From contig JACPKQ010000022.1 in assembly GCA_016186995.1 (NCBI GenBank), positions 1-64,000 of the forward strand: a stretch of 64,000 bases of DNA, written 5' to 3'. Numbering within the stretch: the first letter of the stretch is position 1; every line of letters starts with the position of its first letter. The stretch is from Deltaproteobacteria bacterium. GTDB lineage: Bacteria; Bdellovibrionota; JACOXK01. Position numbers and translations under genes: made by a program. Shown piece after piece: positions 1-7,876 of the stretch. The notes under the pieces are model-generated. The model saw nothing but the letters and a program-made list of their open reading frames with translations. It had not been told where the DNA came from and ran no database searches.

Positions 1-1
1 T

Positions 2-154
2 GGTGTGAAAGATTATTTTGTTGGGGTTTTAGCAAAACTTGGGATGAATGGGATTGAAAAGATTTACGAACTTAAACTTCATGATCAGGCTAAACAAAAT
101 ATGCAAAAATCAATTGAACATGTGAAGTCTTTAGTAGCTCAAGTGCGAGTATAA
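2..154 (+). CDS. mdh: malate dehydrogenase, C-terminal fragment (5' end outside window)
   Basis: The first 50 codons form an open frame ending in TAA directly before the sucC ATG. The translated tail (GVKDYFVGVLAKLGMNGIEK, then a helix ending VKSLVAQVRV) matches the C-terminus of the lactate/malate dehydrogenase family, where a GVP(V/A)KLGxNGVE-type segment precedes the last helix. The enzyme would interconvert malate and oxaloacetate in the TCA cycle. Its position directly upstream of sucCD supports malate rather than lactate dehydrogenase, because mdh-sucCD operons are common. The catalytic and NAD-binding parts lie outside the window, so substrate specificity is an inference. Confidence 0.75.
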   Translation, partial: GVKDYFVGVLAKLGMNGIEKIYELKLHDQAKQNMQKSIEHVKSLVAQVRV

Positions 155-1363
155 ATGAATATTCACGAATATCAGGCCAAGGAAGTTTTAAAAAAATATG
201 GAGTTCCTGTTTTGAAAAATGGAGTCGCTCGTACACCACAAGAAGCAGAGAAGGTTGCAAAAAGTTTGGGTGGCGGGGTGTGTGTTGTTAAAGCTCAAGT
301 TCATGCAGGGGGGCGTGGTAAAGCTGGGGGGGTTCAGCTTGTTAAGTCCCCTGCGGAAGTAAAGCAAGTAGCAGGAACCCTTTTAGGAAAAAATCTTGTT
401 ACTATTCAAAGTGGCCCAGAAGGAAAACCTGTAAGTACTCTTCTTGTTGAAGAAGGGTGCAATATTCACAAAGAATTTTATGTAAGTCTTCTTTTAGATC
501 GGGGGCGTGGGCAACTTGCCTTTATGGTGAGTTCTGAAGGTGGGGTTGAAATTGAAAAATTAGCGGTTGAACAACCAGAAAAAATTTTAACTGTTTATAT
601 TAATACTCAATTTGGTTTTTTAAATTATCAAAAAGCAGAACTTGCACGATTTCTGACCCAACAAAAAGAACTTCAAGCCAAACTTATTTCTCTTTTTGCC
701 AAACTTTATGAAGCTTTTATTCACAATGACTGTTCACTTTTGGAATTAAACCCACTTGTTCAAACAAAAGATTCTCTATTTATAGCATTAGATGCCAAAA
801 TGGGTTTTGATGATAATGCACTTTTTCGTCATAAAGATCTTGCAGAGCTTCGTGATCTTGAACAAGAAAATAAAATGGAAGTTGAAGCCAGAAAATATGG
901 GCTTTCTTACATAGCTTTGGACGGTAACATTGCTTGTATGGTGAATGGTGCTGGGCTTGCTATGGCAACAATGGACATTATTAAACTTCATGGGGGTGCA
1001 CCCGCAAACTTTCTTGATGTTGGAGGGAGTGCAACAACAGAAGCTGTGACAGAAGCTTTTAAAATTATTCTTTCTGATTCTAAAGTAAACGCTATTCTTG
1101 TGAATATTTTTGGTGGCATTATGAAGTGTGATGTTGTTGCAAGTGGTATTATAGGGGCACTTCAAAATGTTTCTTTATCAGTGCCTTTAGTTGTGAGGCT
1201 TGAAGGAACCAATGTCGAATTAGGGAAAAAAATGTTAAATGAGGCTCCTTTTGCAATTATGACTGCAACAGGTATGGAAGAAGCAGCTAAGAAAGTAACT
1301 GACGCTGTGAAGCAAACATCTGCTCGAGGTAGAACTCAAGAAATTTCTGCGGGGAAAGTATGA
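155..1363 (+). CDS. sucC: succinyl-CoA synthetase (ADP-forming) subunit beta
   Basis: Beta subunit of succinate-CoA ligase, a cytosolic TCA-cycle enzyme coupling succinyl-CoA cleavage to nucleoside triphosphate synthesis. The 402-aa length is typical. It opens with [19 protein letters not shown], the standard ATP-grasp N-terminus, has the glycine-rich segment [15 protein letters not shown] near residue 50, [10 protein letters not shown] near 200, and [18 protein letters not shown] plus [11 protein letters not shown] in the C-terminal ligase domain. The ATG abuts the mdh stop, and the 3' end overlaps sucD by ATGA, so mdh-sucC-sucD-ndk looks like one transcription unit with translational coupling. 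Confidence 0.97.
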   Translation: MNIHEYQAKEVLKKYGVPVLKNGVARTPQEAEKVAKSLGGGVCVVKAQVHAGGRGKAGGVQLVKSPAEVKQVAGTLLGKNLVTIQSGPEGKPVSTLLVEEGCNIHKEFYVSLLLDRGRGQLAFMVSSEGGVEIEKLAVEQPEKILTVYINTQFGFLNYQKAELARFLTQQKELQAKLISLFAKLYEAFIHNDCSLLELNPLVQTKDSLFIALDAKMGFDDNALFRHKDLAELRDLEQENKMEVEARKYGLSYIALDGNIACMVNGAGLAMATMDIIKLHGGAPANFLDVGGSATTEAVTEAFKIILSDSKVNAILVNIFGGIMKCDVVASGIIGALQNVSLSVPLVVRLEGTNVELGKKMLNEAPFAIMTATGMEEAAKKVTDAVKQTSARGRTQEISAGKV

Positions 1364-2250
1364 GTATTCTAGTTAATAAAAATACAAAAGTTATTTGTCA
1401 GGGTATTACAGGCGGAGCAGGGACTTTCCACTCTTCTCAAATGCTTGATTATGGAACAAAACTTGTGGGTGGAGTGACCCCTGGAAAGGGCGGTCAAAAC
1501 TGGCTTCATCCAACAAAAAATAATGTAATACTGCCTATTTTTGATTCTGTTAAAGATGCAAAAAAAGAAACGGGGTGTATTGCCTCTGTGATATTTGTAC
1601 CAGCACCCTTTGCAGCTGAAGCAGTTATTGAAGCAGCTGAAGCAGAGTTAGAATTAGTTGTTTGTATTACAGAAGGTATTCCTGTTTTAGATCTTGTTAA
1701 AGTCAAAAACTATTTAAAAGGAAGTAAGACGAGAATGATAGGACCTAATTGCCCAGGCATTATTACACCTGATGAATGTAAAATTGGGATTATGCCAGGT
1801 TATATTCATAAACGTGGAACTGTTGGGGTCATTTCAAGAAGTGGAACCTTGACATATGAGGCTGTTCATCAACTGACCCAAGTAGGTTTGGGGCAATCGA
1901 CTTGTATTGGTATTGGGGGCGATGCGTTAAATGGAACAAGCTTTATTGATGCCCTAGGGCTTTTTCAAAATGATCCAGAAACAAAAGCTATAGTCATGAT
2001 TGGTGAAATTGGCGGGCATGCTGAAGAGGATGCTGCAGATTTTATTTCAAAAAATGTTACAAAACCAGTTGTTTCTTTTATTGCAGGGCAAACAGCTCCT
2101 CAGGGAAAACGAATGGGACATGCGGGTGCTATTATTTCTGGAGGAAGTGGAACGGCAGAAGAAAAATTTAAAGCTTTAGCAAAAGCAGGGGTTCATATTT
2201 GTAAGAATCCAGCGGATATGGGAACAAGAATGAAGGAGGTTTTGTGGTAG
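1360..2250 (+). CDS. sucD: succinyl-CoA synthetase subunit alpha
   Basis: Alpha subunit of succinyl-CoA synthetase, which binds CoA and carries the phosphohistidine. At 296 aa it has the usual length. An N-terminal CoA-binding Rossmann segment ([19 protein letters not shown]) is followed by [10 protein letters not shown] near residue 128. The active-site histidine lies in [13 protein letters not shown] near residue 253. The start overlaps the sucC stop (ATGA) and its own stop overlaps the ndk GTG start, so dosage with the beta subunit is translationally coupled. Confidence 0.97.
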   Translation: MSILVNKNTKVICQGITGGAGTFHSSQMLDYGTKLVGGVTPGKGGQNWLHPTKNNVILPIFDSVKDAKKETGCIASVIFVPAPFAAEAVIEAAEAELELVVCITEGIPVLDLVKVKNYLKGSKTRMIGPNCPGIITPDECKIGIMPGYIHKRGTVGVISRSGTLTYEAVHQLTQVGLGQSTCIGIGGDALNGTSFIDALGLFQNDPETKAIVMIGEIGGHAEEDAADFISKNVTKPVVSFIAGQTAPQGKRMGHAGAIISGGSGTAEEKFKALAKAGVHICKNPADMGTRMKEVLW

Positions 2251-2654
2251 TTGAAAGAACACTTTCAATTATTAAGCCTGACGCAGTTGCGCGAAATCTC
2301 ATAGGCACAATTGTTAAAGTGTTTGAAGATAATGATATCAAGGTTCAAGCGATGCTTATGAAGAAACTCTCTCAAAAAGAAGCGCAGAGTTTTTATATCG
2401 AACATAAAGAAAGGCCTTTTTATGGAAGTCTTGTTGCTTATATGACTTCTGGGCCTGTTGTTCTTATGGTTTTAGAAGGAAACAATGCCGTTGAAAGAAA
2501 CAGAAAAATCATGGGGGCGACAAATCCTGCTCATGCCGAAGAAGGCACTATTCGAAAGATGTATGCTGAAAGTCTTGAAAGAAACTCAGTTCATGGTTCT
2601 GATTCCCCCACCTCAGCTCAAAGAGAAATCAATTTCTTTTTTCCGAATCTCTAG
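2244..2654 (+). CDS. ndk: nucleoside diphosphate kinase
   Basis: Ndk balances NTP and dNTP pools through a phosphohistidine intermediate; grouping with succinyl-CoA synthetase is common and chemically sensible. The 136-aa protein shows the family start ([12 protein letters not shown]), the nucleotide-binding region ([16 protein letters not shown]), [18 protein letters not shown], and the catalytic histidine in NSVHGSDS near residue 119. The start is GTG at 2244, overlapping the last codons of sucD. A near-perfect Shine-Dalgarno (GAAGGAGGT) sits 4-5 nt upstream within sucD, which decides this start. Confidence 0.96.
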   Translation: MVVERTLSIIKPDAVARNLIGTIVKVFEDNDIKVQAMLMKKLSQKEAQSFYIEHKERPFYGSLVAYMTSGPVVLMVLEGNNAVERNRKIMGATNPAHAEEGTIRKMYAESLERNSVHGSDSPTSAQREINFFFPNL

Positions 2655-2667
2655 TTAAAATAAGTAG

Positions 2668-3669
2668 ATGGATAAAAAAAAGTTTCTTAAGCTTGTTAAA
2701 GAATCAATCAATGGTACACAGAGTAAAGATTATTATGCTCAGATGCTTCGAACCATTTGGAAGCTTTCTCACGAAAATCCCCCAACTGAAGATTTAAAAC
2801 TCATTAATACATCTCTTAAAGAACTTCGTTACACTTCTAAAATCTTAGCACCCTATAAAAATCATAGAAAGGTTACTATTTTTGGTTCTGCACGTATTCA
2901 CAAAGGAACAGTGACTTATAATCAGGCACAAGATTTTTCAAAACATATGGTAGAAAGTGGTTTTATGGTTATTACAGGGGCTGGTCCGGGGCTTATGGAG
3001 GCTGGAAACGAGGGCGCAGGCCGAAAAAACAGTTTTGGGTTTAATATTAAACTGCCCTTTGAACAACACCCAAACCCTGTTATTGATAAAGACCCAAAAC
3101 TGATTAATTATAAATACTTTTTTACAAGAAAGCTTGCATTTGTAAAAGAAACAGATGCGGTTGTGGTGTTTCCAGGTGGGTTTGGAACCCATGATGAAGC
3201 CTATGAGGTTTTAACGTTAACCCAAACAGGGAAAAGTGCGCCTATGCCGATTATTTTTATTGATAAACCAGGGGGTACTTACTGGAAGACATGGGAAAAA
3301 TATATAAAAGGAAATCTTTTAGATAACAAATTGGTTTCTGAGGAAGACATGTGTCTTTTTAAAATTACAGATAAAATTGATGAAGCTTATTCTTATATTG
3401 AACATTTTTACGCTAATTATCATTCGTTAAGGTATATCAAAGAGATTCTTGTGATTCGAATTCAAAGAGATATTCCTCAAAAAGAAATTCAAAAACTTAA
3501 TGAAGAATTTAAAGATATTATTTCAGAAGGAGAGATAAAACTAACAAAAGCCTATCCTGCCGAAAAAGATGAATCTGAACTTCTACATCTTAAAAGACTC
3601 AGTTTTAATTTTAATAGAAGAAACTTTGGTAGACTTCACCAACTTGTAGATAGAATTAATAAATTTTAG
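2668..3669 (+). CDS. LOG-family (TIGR00730) Rossmann-fold protein with C-terminal extension
   Basis: The central region contains GAGPGLMEAGNEGA and PGGFGTHDEAYE, the two signature motifs of the LOG/lysine-decarboxylase-like family. Members hydrolyse nucleoside 5'-monophosphates to base plus ribose phosphate. At 333 aa it is much longer than minimal LOG proteins (about 190 aa): about 65 residues precede the core and about 110 follow it, the latter a charged region I do not recognise. It lies 13 nt downstream of ndk and may be co-transcribed. The Shine-Dalgarno is weak. Family assignment is firm; substrate is not. Confidence 0.85.
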   Translation: MDKKKFLKLVKESINGTQSKDYYAQMLRTIWKLSHENPPTEDLKLINTSLKELRYTSKILAPYKNHRKVTIFGSARIHKGTVTYNQAQDFSKHMVESGFMVITGAGPGLMEAGNEGAGRKNSFGFNIKLPFEQHPNPVIDKDPKLINYKYFFTRKLAFVKETDAVVVFPGGFGTHDEAYEVLTLTQTGKSAPMPIIFIDKPGGTYWKTWEKYIKGNLLDNKLVSEEDMCLFKITDKIDEAYSYIEHFYANYHSLRYIKEILVIRIQRDIPQKEIQKLNEEFKDIISEGEIKLTKAYPAEKDESELLHLKRLSFNFNRRNFGRLHQLVDRINKF

Positions 3670-3685
3670 GTAATTTAAAACCATG

Positions 3686-3711
3686 TTATTCCCGTGAAAA
3701 CGGGAATCTAG
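3686..3711. repeat. family A palindrome (ATTCCCG/CGGGAAT)
   Basis: Inverted repeat TTATTCCCGTGAAAACGGGAATCTAG between the LOG gene and the convergent small gene. It is one of many related copies in the window with the core GTCATTCCCGC...GCGGGAATCTAG. Here it may also serve as a two-way terminator, because a T-rich run follows on the plus strand. Confidence 0.8.
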
Positions 3712-3713
3712 TC

Positions 3714-3812
3714 TTATTTTCTCTTCTTGATTTTAGCACGATGACGTCTGCGCCACATGCGACGCTTGTGCTTGGCCATTTTTTTTCGACGTTTTTTAAC
3801 AACACTTCCCAT
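3714..3812 (-). CDS. AURKAIP1/COX24-domain small basic protein (32 aa), not in ORF track
   Basis: The minus strand reads MGSVVKKRRKKMAKHKRR, then MWRRRHRAKIKKRK and TAA. This is the tiny, extremely basic protein annotated in many bacteria as 'AURKAIP1/COX24 domain-containing', related to mitochondrial small-subunit protein mS38; a ribosome-associated role is likely by homology. The characteristic features are the GSVVKKRRKKMxKHKxRK start and about 30-aa length. It is too short for the ORF track. It is convergent with the LOG gene and divergent from trmFO. No strong Shine-Dalgarno is visible. Confidence 0.85.
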   Translation of the reverse strand: MGSVVKKRRKKMAKHKRRMWRRRHRAKIKKRK

Positions 3813-3917
3813 GATTTCTATTTTCTAGCCTGAGGACATAATCCTGTCAATCAAACGATGAATGGGTTGTATTTTAATTACAACCTTGCTCTCAAAGATC
3901 ATTGTATGCTACTTAAG

Positions 3918-3963
3918 CTTTTCACAGTTTCTGTGGAAAACTGTTTTTAAACTGTGAGAAAAG
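3918..3963. promoter_or_regulatory. imperfect palindrome with DnaA-box-like sites upstream of trmFO
   Basis: CTTTTCACAGTTT and AAACTGTGAGAAAAG form an inverted repeat (two extra bases in one arm) around a central TGTGGAAAA. The reverse complement of that core, TTTTCCACA, fits the DnaA-box consensus TTWTNCACA. It lies between the divergent COX24-like gene and trmFO. It could be an operator, a DnaA-binding site or an RNA hairpin in the trmFO leader; sequence alone does not decide. Confidence 0.4.
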
Positions 3964-4000
3964 GTTTGTAACTTATTTAAAACAGAGAAGATTGAGTAAA

Positions 4001-5320
4001 ATGATTAAAAAAATAACAGTTATTGGCGGAGGGTTGGCGGGGTGTGAAGCTGCTTGGACAGTTGCTAACTTAGGAGTGGATGTTGATCTCTATGAAATGC
4101 GTCCACAAAAAAATACACCTGCACATAAAACATCTTATCTAGGTGAACTTGTTTGCAGTAATTCTTTAAAATCAAAAGATCCAGAAACCCCTGCTGGGCT
4201 TTTAAAAAGTGAAATGCAGGATCTAGGCTCCCTTATTTTAGAAGCGGCAACTTATGCACACATTCCTGCAGGACAAGCTTTAGGTGTTGATCGTCATCTT
4301 TTTTCTTCTTACATTACAGAGAAAATTGAAAACCACCCCCGTATTCAAGTGATAAGAGAAGAAATCACAAGTCTTCCAAAAGAGTCAGTTTGTATTATTG
4401 CAACAGGGCCTTTAACCTCAGATGCTTTAACACAAGAGATACAACAATACACAGGCTATAATAGACTTTATTTTTTTGATGCCATTTCACCTATTGTGAA
4501 TGCTGAATCCATTGATATGGAAAAATGCTTCCGTGCTTCAAGATATGATAAAGGTGGAGATGATTATCTTAACTGCCCCTTAACAGAGGAAGAATACCAT
4601 CATTTTGTTTCTGAACTTCTTAAGGCAGAAAAGGTAGAGATCAAAGCTTTTGAACAAAATTACTATTTTGAATCGTGTTTACCTATCGAAGTGTTAGCTG
4701 AACGTGGGCCTATGACATTAGCTTTTGGGCCCATGAAACCTGTGGGGCTTATGGATCCAAAAACAGGAAAAAGGCCTTTTGCTGTTGTTCAGTTGCGAAT
4801 GGAGAACCAATACGGCACTTTATATAATCTTGTTGGCTTCCAAACAAAGCTAAAGTACCCAGAGCAAAAAAGAATTTTTTCTCTTATTCCAGCACTTCAC
4901 AACGCCCACTTTGAAAGATTAGGGTCGATTCATAGAAATACTTATATTAACTCACCAGATCTTTTAACTCGAAAACTACAGCTGAAAAAAAATCCATTTT
5001 TCTTTTTTGCAGGGCAAATAACAGGTGTTGAGGGTTATGTAGAATCAGCCTCTATGGGAATTGTAGCAGGATTGTATGCACATGCTTTTGTGGCAGACAA
5101 AAAAAGAGGAGAGCCTCCACACACAACAGCTTTAGGTGCTCTTTTACAATACATCACAACACCCAACCCTCATTTTCAACCTATGAATATTAATTTTGGA
5201 CTTTTGCCACCGGGGGAGCATCGAGACAAAAAGATAAGAAAACAAAAGATAATAGAAAAAGCTCGCAGTGATTTTAAAGAATGGTTCAATATTGTCATTC
5301 CCGCGAAGGCGGGAATCTAG
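4001..5320 (+). CDS. trmFO: methylenetetrahydrofolate-tRNA-(uracil-5-)-methyltransferase
   Basis: Folate- and FAD-dependent enzyme forming ribothymidine at position 54 of tRNA. The N-terminus is an FAD-binding Rossmann motif (ITVIGGGLAGCEAAW) followed by YEMRPQKNTPAHKT, both hallmarks of TrmFO. GELVCSNSLKS, PAGQALGVDRHLFS and AGQITGVEGYVESASMGIVAG are also present. The track uses TTG at 3992; ATG at 4001 is better spaced from GAGAAG and gives the usual N-terminus, 439 aa. The last eight residues (VIPAKAGI) and the TAG are encoded by a family A palindrome, so the natural C-terminus has been rewritten by a repeat insertion, probably harmlessly. Confidence 0.95.
   Translation: MIKKITVIGGGLAGCEAAWTVANLGVDVDLYEMRPQKNTPAHKTSYLGELVCSNSLKSKDPETPAGLLKSEMQDLGSLILEAATYAHIPAGQALGVDRHLFSSYITEKIENHPRIQVIREEITSLPKESVCIIATGPLTSDALTQEIQQYTGYNRLYFFDAISPIVNAESIDMEKCFRASRYDKGGDDYLNCPLTEEEYHHFVSELLKAEKVEIKAFEQNYYFESCLPIEVLAERGPMTLAFGPMKPVGLMDPKTGKRPFAVVQLRMENQYGTLYNLVGFQTKLKYPEQKRIFSLIPALHNAHFERLGSIHRNTYINSPDLLTRKLQLKKNPFFFFAGQITGVEGYVESASMGIVAGLYAHAFVADKKRGEPPHTTALGALLQYITTPNPHFQPMNINFGLLPPGEHRDKKIRKQKIIEKARSDFKEWFNIVIPAKAGI
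5294..5320. repeat. family A palindrome forming the trmFO C-terminus
   Basis: GTCATTCCCGCGAAGG followed by CGGGAATCTAG is a nearly perfect palindrome that supplies the last eight codons and the stop of trmFO. The same unit occurs intergenically elsewhere, showing that this is a mobile repeat rather than conserved TrmFO sequence. Confidence 0.85.
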
Positions 5321-5439
5321 TTATTATGCGGAGTGCAAAGGTCGTTGTTGACATTTTTTTCTCTATTTGAAATTCTTCTCTTGGGTTTGTTGTTTGTGTA
5401 GTTCCATTGAAATTAAGATTAAAACCTGGAGGATTAAGG

Positions 5440-6099
5440 ATGAAAAAAATCTTATCTTTGGTGTTTCTTTCTGTTCTTGCAGTTCCTTTTTTTCTTACAG
5501 CATCAGCTGGACAACCACTTGCTCGAGTTGAGATTCCATCCATGTATAAAAATATTTTCCTTATACCTGGAGAAGTACATCATTTTGAGGCATTTGGTTA
5601 TTTTATGGATGGTCAGGTTAAAAGTGATTTTGTTCCTTCTTGGAAAATCATAGATATGGAGGGAGATGAAACAACCATTCCTGGACGTATTGATCAAGAT
5701 GGAACTTTCACCGCAACTCGTTTTAACTGGGGACCTTTTAAAATTGTAGCCTTTGACCCAGAAACGAGTCTTTTTGATGAAGCCGAAGTGACTATTGGTC
5801 ATCAACCAGATAATCGTGTTTATCGTATTGATGTTTCACCTTGGAGTCTTCAATCGGGTCGTGGAGGGCTCAATCGTTTGTGGATTACTTGTTACAATGT
5901 TCAGTGGCAACCTATCGGGTGTTATCTAGATGTGACAGTTCATGATTGGTATGGTGGTTGGCGTTTTGATGTAGCTGAAATGAGACATGGTTCTTATCTT
6001 TATGTCCAACCTTGGGCTCCACTAGGGGACTATCGAGTTCATTTTCAAGATGCTTATGGTTATGCTTCATCAGAAATTCAACTGCATGTGAGGTGGTAA
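5440..6099 (+). CDS. exported protein of unknown function with Ig-like beta segments
   Basis: A Sec signal peptide (MKKILSLVFLSVLAVPFFLTASAG) precedes a 195-aa mature region rich in aromatic residues and beta-type sequence. Residues 35-105 (pattern LIPGEVHHFEAFGYFMDG ... GTFTAT) resemble bacterial Ig-like (Big-type) repeats. The C-terminal half has many Trp/Tyr residues and I do not recognise it. The start is ATG 5440 rather than the track's 5407, because GGAGG lies 7-8 nt upstream and the signal peptide begins there. A stem-loop terminator follows. The gene appears monocistronic. Confidence 0.75.
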   Translation: MKKILSLVFLSVLAVPFFLTASAGQPLARVEIPSMYKNIFLIPGEVHHFEAFGYFMDGQVKSDFVPSWKIIDMEGDETTIPGRIDQDGTFTATRFNWGPFKIVAFDPETSLFDEAEVTIGHQPDNRVYRIDVSPWSLQSGRGGLNRLWITCYNVQWQPIGCYLDVTVHDWYGGWRFDVAEMRHGSYLYVQPWAPLGDYRVHFQDAYGYASSEIQLHVRW

Positions 6100-6108
6100 T
6101 TAAAAGTA

Positions 6109-6142
6109 TGGCCCATCAGATCGATGGGCCAATGCTTTTTCT
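6109..6142 (+). terminator. rho-independent terminator
   Basis: A 9-bp perfect stem (TGGCCCATC / GATGGGCCA) with a 5-nt loop is followed by TGCTTTTTCTTG. It sits 10 nt after the stop of the exported protein and also separates it from the convergent transglutaminase-like gene. Confidence 0.85.
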
Positions 6143-6167
6143 TGTTTGTACAGTTGGAGAATCTTCT

Positions 6168-7118
6168 TTAAGAAAGTGTTTTAAAATAAAATTTCCTCGA
6201 AACTTCAGGATATTTTTCTCCAGCTACCTCAGCATATGGATAAATAAAATAATTAAGAGGCTCTCCTTTTTGGCGTGGATTTAACACAATATCACGCCCT
6301 TGACTAAATTTAATTCTATTGCTGGGTAATGCACCAAAATATTTTTCAATCTCACCTGTTTTTTTAGCCTCTGTTGCATCAACAGGAATCCAGCCCTTAT
6401 GCTTATCATAAGCCGCTGCCCAACAATGATAGCCTGCAATTTCTCCTTCTGTTTTATCCACTGGAATTGGAAATCCAATTTCAAAACGAGCTGGAATATT
6501 TTCACTCCGATTTAAAGCAATAAAAAGAGAATGAAAATCTGTACAATTTCCTCTTTTCGTACTACAGGCCCACACAGCATCTCCATTGCCCCAGCCTGTA
6601 CCACTTTTGTCATAAGTCATAGCGTTGATAATATAATCATAAAGCGCTCTAATTTTTTGATGCGTGGATGAAGCCTTCTTTGTTTCTTCTTTTGCGATTG
6701 TTTGAATCTCTGGAAAAATAGGCACTAACTTATCAGGCCCTCGATATAAAGCGGGGGCTAAAAAGGAATCATTTTTCTTTTCTCCTTTATAAGGAAAGCG
6801 CTCAATTTTATATTCAAACTTTAAAGTTACAGGCTCTTTTTTGGTCTTTCCCTCTATATAAATCATTCGATTTCCATATTTATTTTCTTGGGTCAATTTC
6901 ACGGGCCACACTGAATGTGATTTAAAAGAAAATACTTTTTGGGCTTGATCTTCTACGGGATAGGGTATCCATAAAGATAATTTTTTATTTTCTTTCTGAG
7001 ATGGTGCTATAACCACTTCATAGGTAAATGCATACTTTTGAGATTTCTGAAATATAATTTCAGAAGCGTATAAAAATTGACTTACAAAAAAGAAAGTTAA
7101 AATAAGGTAGCTTTGCAT
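6168..7118 (-). CDS. exported transglutaminase-like domain protein
   Basis: A 316-aa protein with a Sec signal peptide (MQSYLILTFFFVSQFLYAS). The C-terminal half is a transglutaminase/protease-like core with the Cys-His-Asp triad visible: Cys192 in RGNCTDFHSLF, His231 in AGYHCWAAAY, Asp247 in IPVDATEA. Residues 25-140 are a beta-rich segment commonly preceding this domain. Such bacterial proteins act in the periplasm or outside as peptidases or cross-linking enzymes; the substrate is unknown. It is convergent with the preceding gene and follows the EHPG-repeat gene on the same strand after a 43-nt gap. Confidence 0.85.
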   Translation of the reverse strand: MQSYLILTFFFVSQFLYASEIIFQKSQKYAFTYEVVIAPSQKENKKLSLWIPYPVEDQAQKVFSFKSHSVWPVKLTQENKYGNRMIYIEGKTKKEPVTLKFEYKIERFPYKGEKKNDSFLAPALYRGPDKLVPIFPEIQTIAKEETKKASSTHQKIRALYDYIINAMTYDKSGTGWGNGDAVWACSTKRGNCTDFHSLFIALNRSENIPARFEIGFPIPVDKTEGEIAGYHCWAAAYDKHKGWIPVDATEAKKTGEIEKYFGALPSNRIKFSQGRDIVLNPRQKGEPLNYFIYPYAEVAGEKYPEVSRKFYFKTLS

Positions 7119-7161
7119 TTTAGATCTCCACTTTTGCCTTCAGATGACATTAATAACTACT

Positions 7162-7794
7162 TTATTTGATATCAACAATTTCCTCATCTTTAAATGTATA
7201 ACGCGCAATTTTTCGTCCTTCGTTATCAGCAGGATGTTTGTGAATCTTCTCTTCCGTTGTTACAAGCTTTCCAGATTCAGGACTGAGCCAAAAATCAAGA
7301 TCGTACAGTCTTCCAGGTGTTCCAACCACTTCAAAGTCCGTACAGGCAAAATACTCCTTGTTATTAAGCTTTCTCACTGGATCGTGGATTTTTACAAAAC
7401 GTAATTTTAAATTCTTGTTTTCTTTTGCGTCAAAAATTTCAAAAATGCCAGAAAGACTTTTACTGTCCGTTCGGCTGGAAATGTACTGGCGAATTGCAGT
7501 TTTAATTTCTGTAGCTGTGAAATCTTTCTTGATTTCAAGCTTTGAATCCCCAGGGTGTTCATTTGTGTTTTCTCCTGGATGTTCACTTTCTTTCTTTTCT
7601 CCTGGATGTTCTTCATCTTTTTCTTTTTCATCAGATTGTGTATTTGCTTTTTTACCGGGGTGTTCATCACTGGCTTTCTCTCCAGGGTGTTCTGCGAGAG
7701 CGGTTCCTGGATGCTCGTGGCTTTTTTGCCAAACGAAGTATCCTCCAAGCCCTAAAATAACCGCTACGATTAAACCTATAATTGCATATTTCAT
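7162..7794 (-). CDS. membrane-anchored protein with six EHPG repeats
   Basis: A single N-terminal membrane anchor (YAIIGLIVAVILGLGGYFVW) is followed by a Glu/Lys/His-rich linker containing six EHPG tetrapeptides between residues 28 and 85, then a 120-aa C-terminal globular domain (FTATEIKTAIRQYI ... YTFKDEEIVDI). The start is ATG 7794 because GGAGG lies at proper distance upstream, within the track's longer version. The repeated His-containing motif could bind metal or be a flexible spacer. I do not recognise the C-terminal domain. It lies in a minus-strand cluster of periplasmic proteins with the DUF255 thioredoxin gene upstream. Confidence 0.75.
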   Translation of the reverse strand: MKYAIIGLIVAVILGLGGYFVWQKSHEHPGTALAEHPGEKASDEHPGKKANTQSDEKEKDEEHPGEKKESEHPGENTNEHPGDSKLEIKKDFTATEIKTAIRQYISSRTDSKSLSGIFEIFDAKENKNLKLRFVKIHDPVRKLNNKEYFACTDFEVVGTPGRLYDLDFWLSPESGKLVTTEEKIHKHPADNEGRKIARYTFKDEEIVDIK

Positions 7795-7876
7795 TTTTGC
7801 CTCCATTTCTTTTACCTATTCAGGTAAATATTCTTGTTTTAAAAACATCTTTTTCTACAGCCCTTTTTTACCATAT

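Noticed and set aside
788-1165. 125-aa minus-strand ORF inside sucC
   Set aside because: Shadow frame of a highly conserved gene with low-complexity, Cys/His-rich composition.
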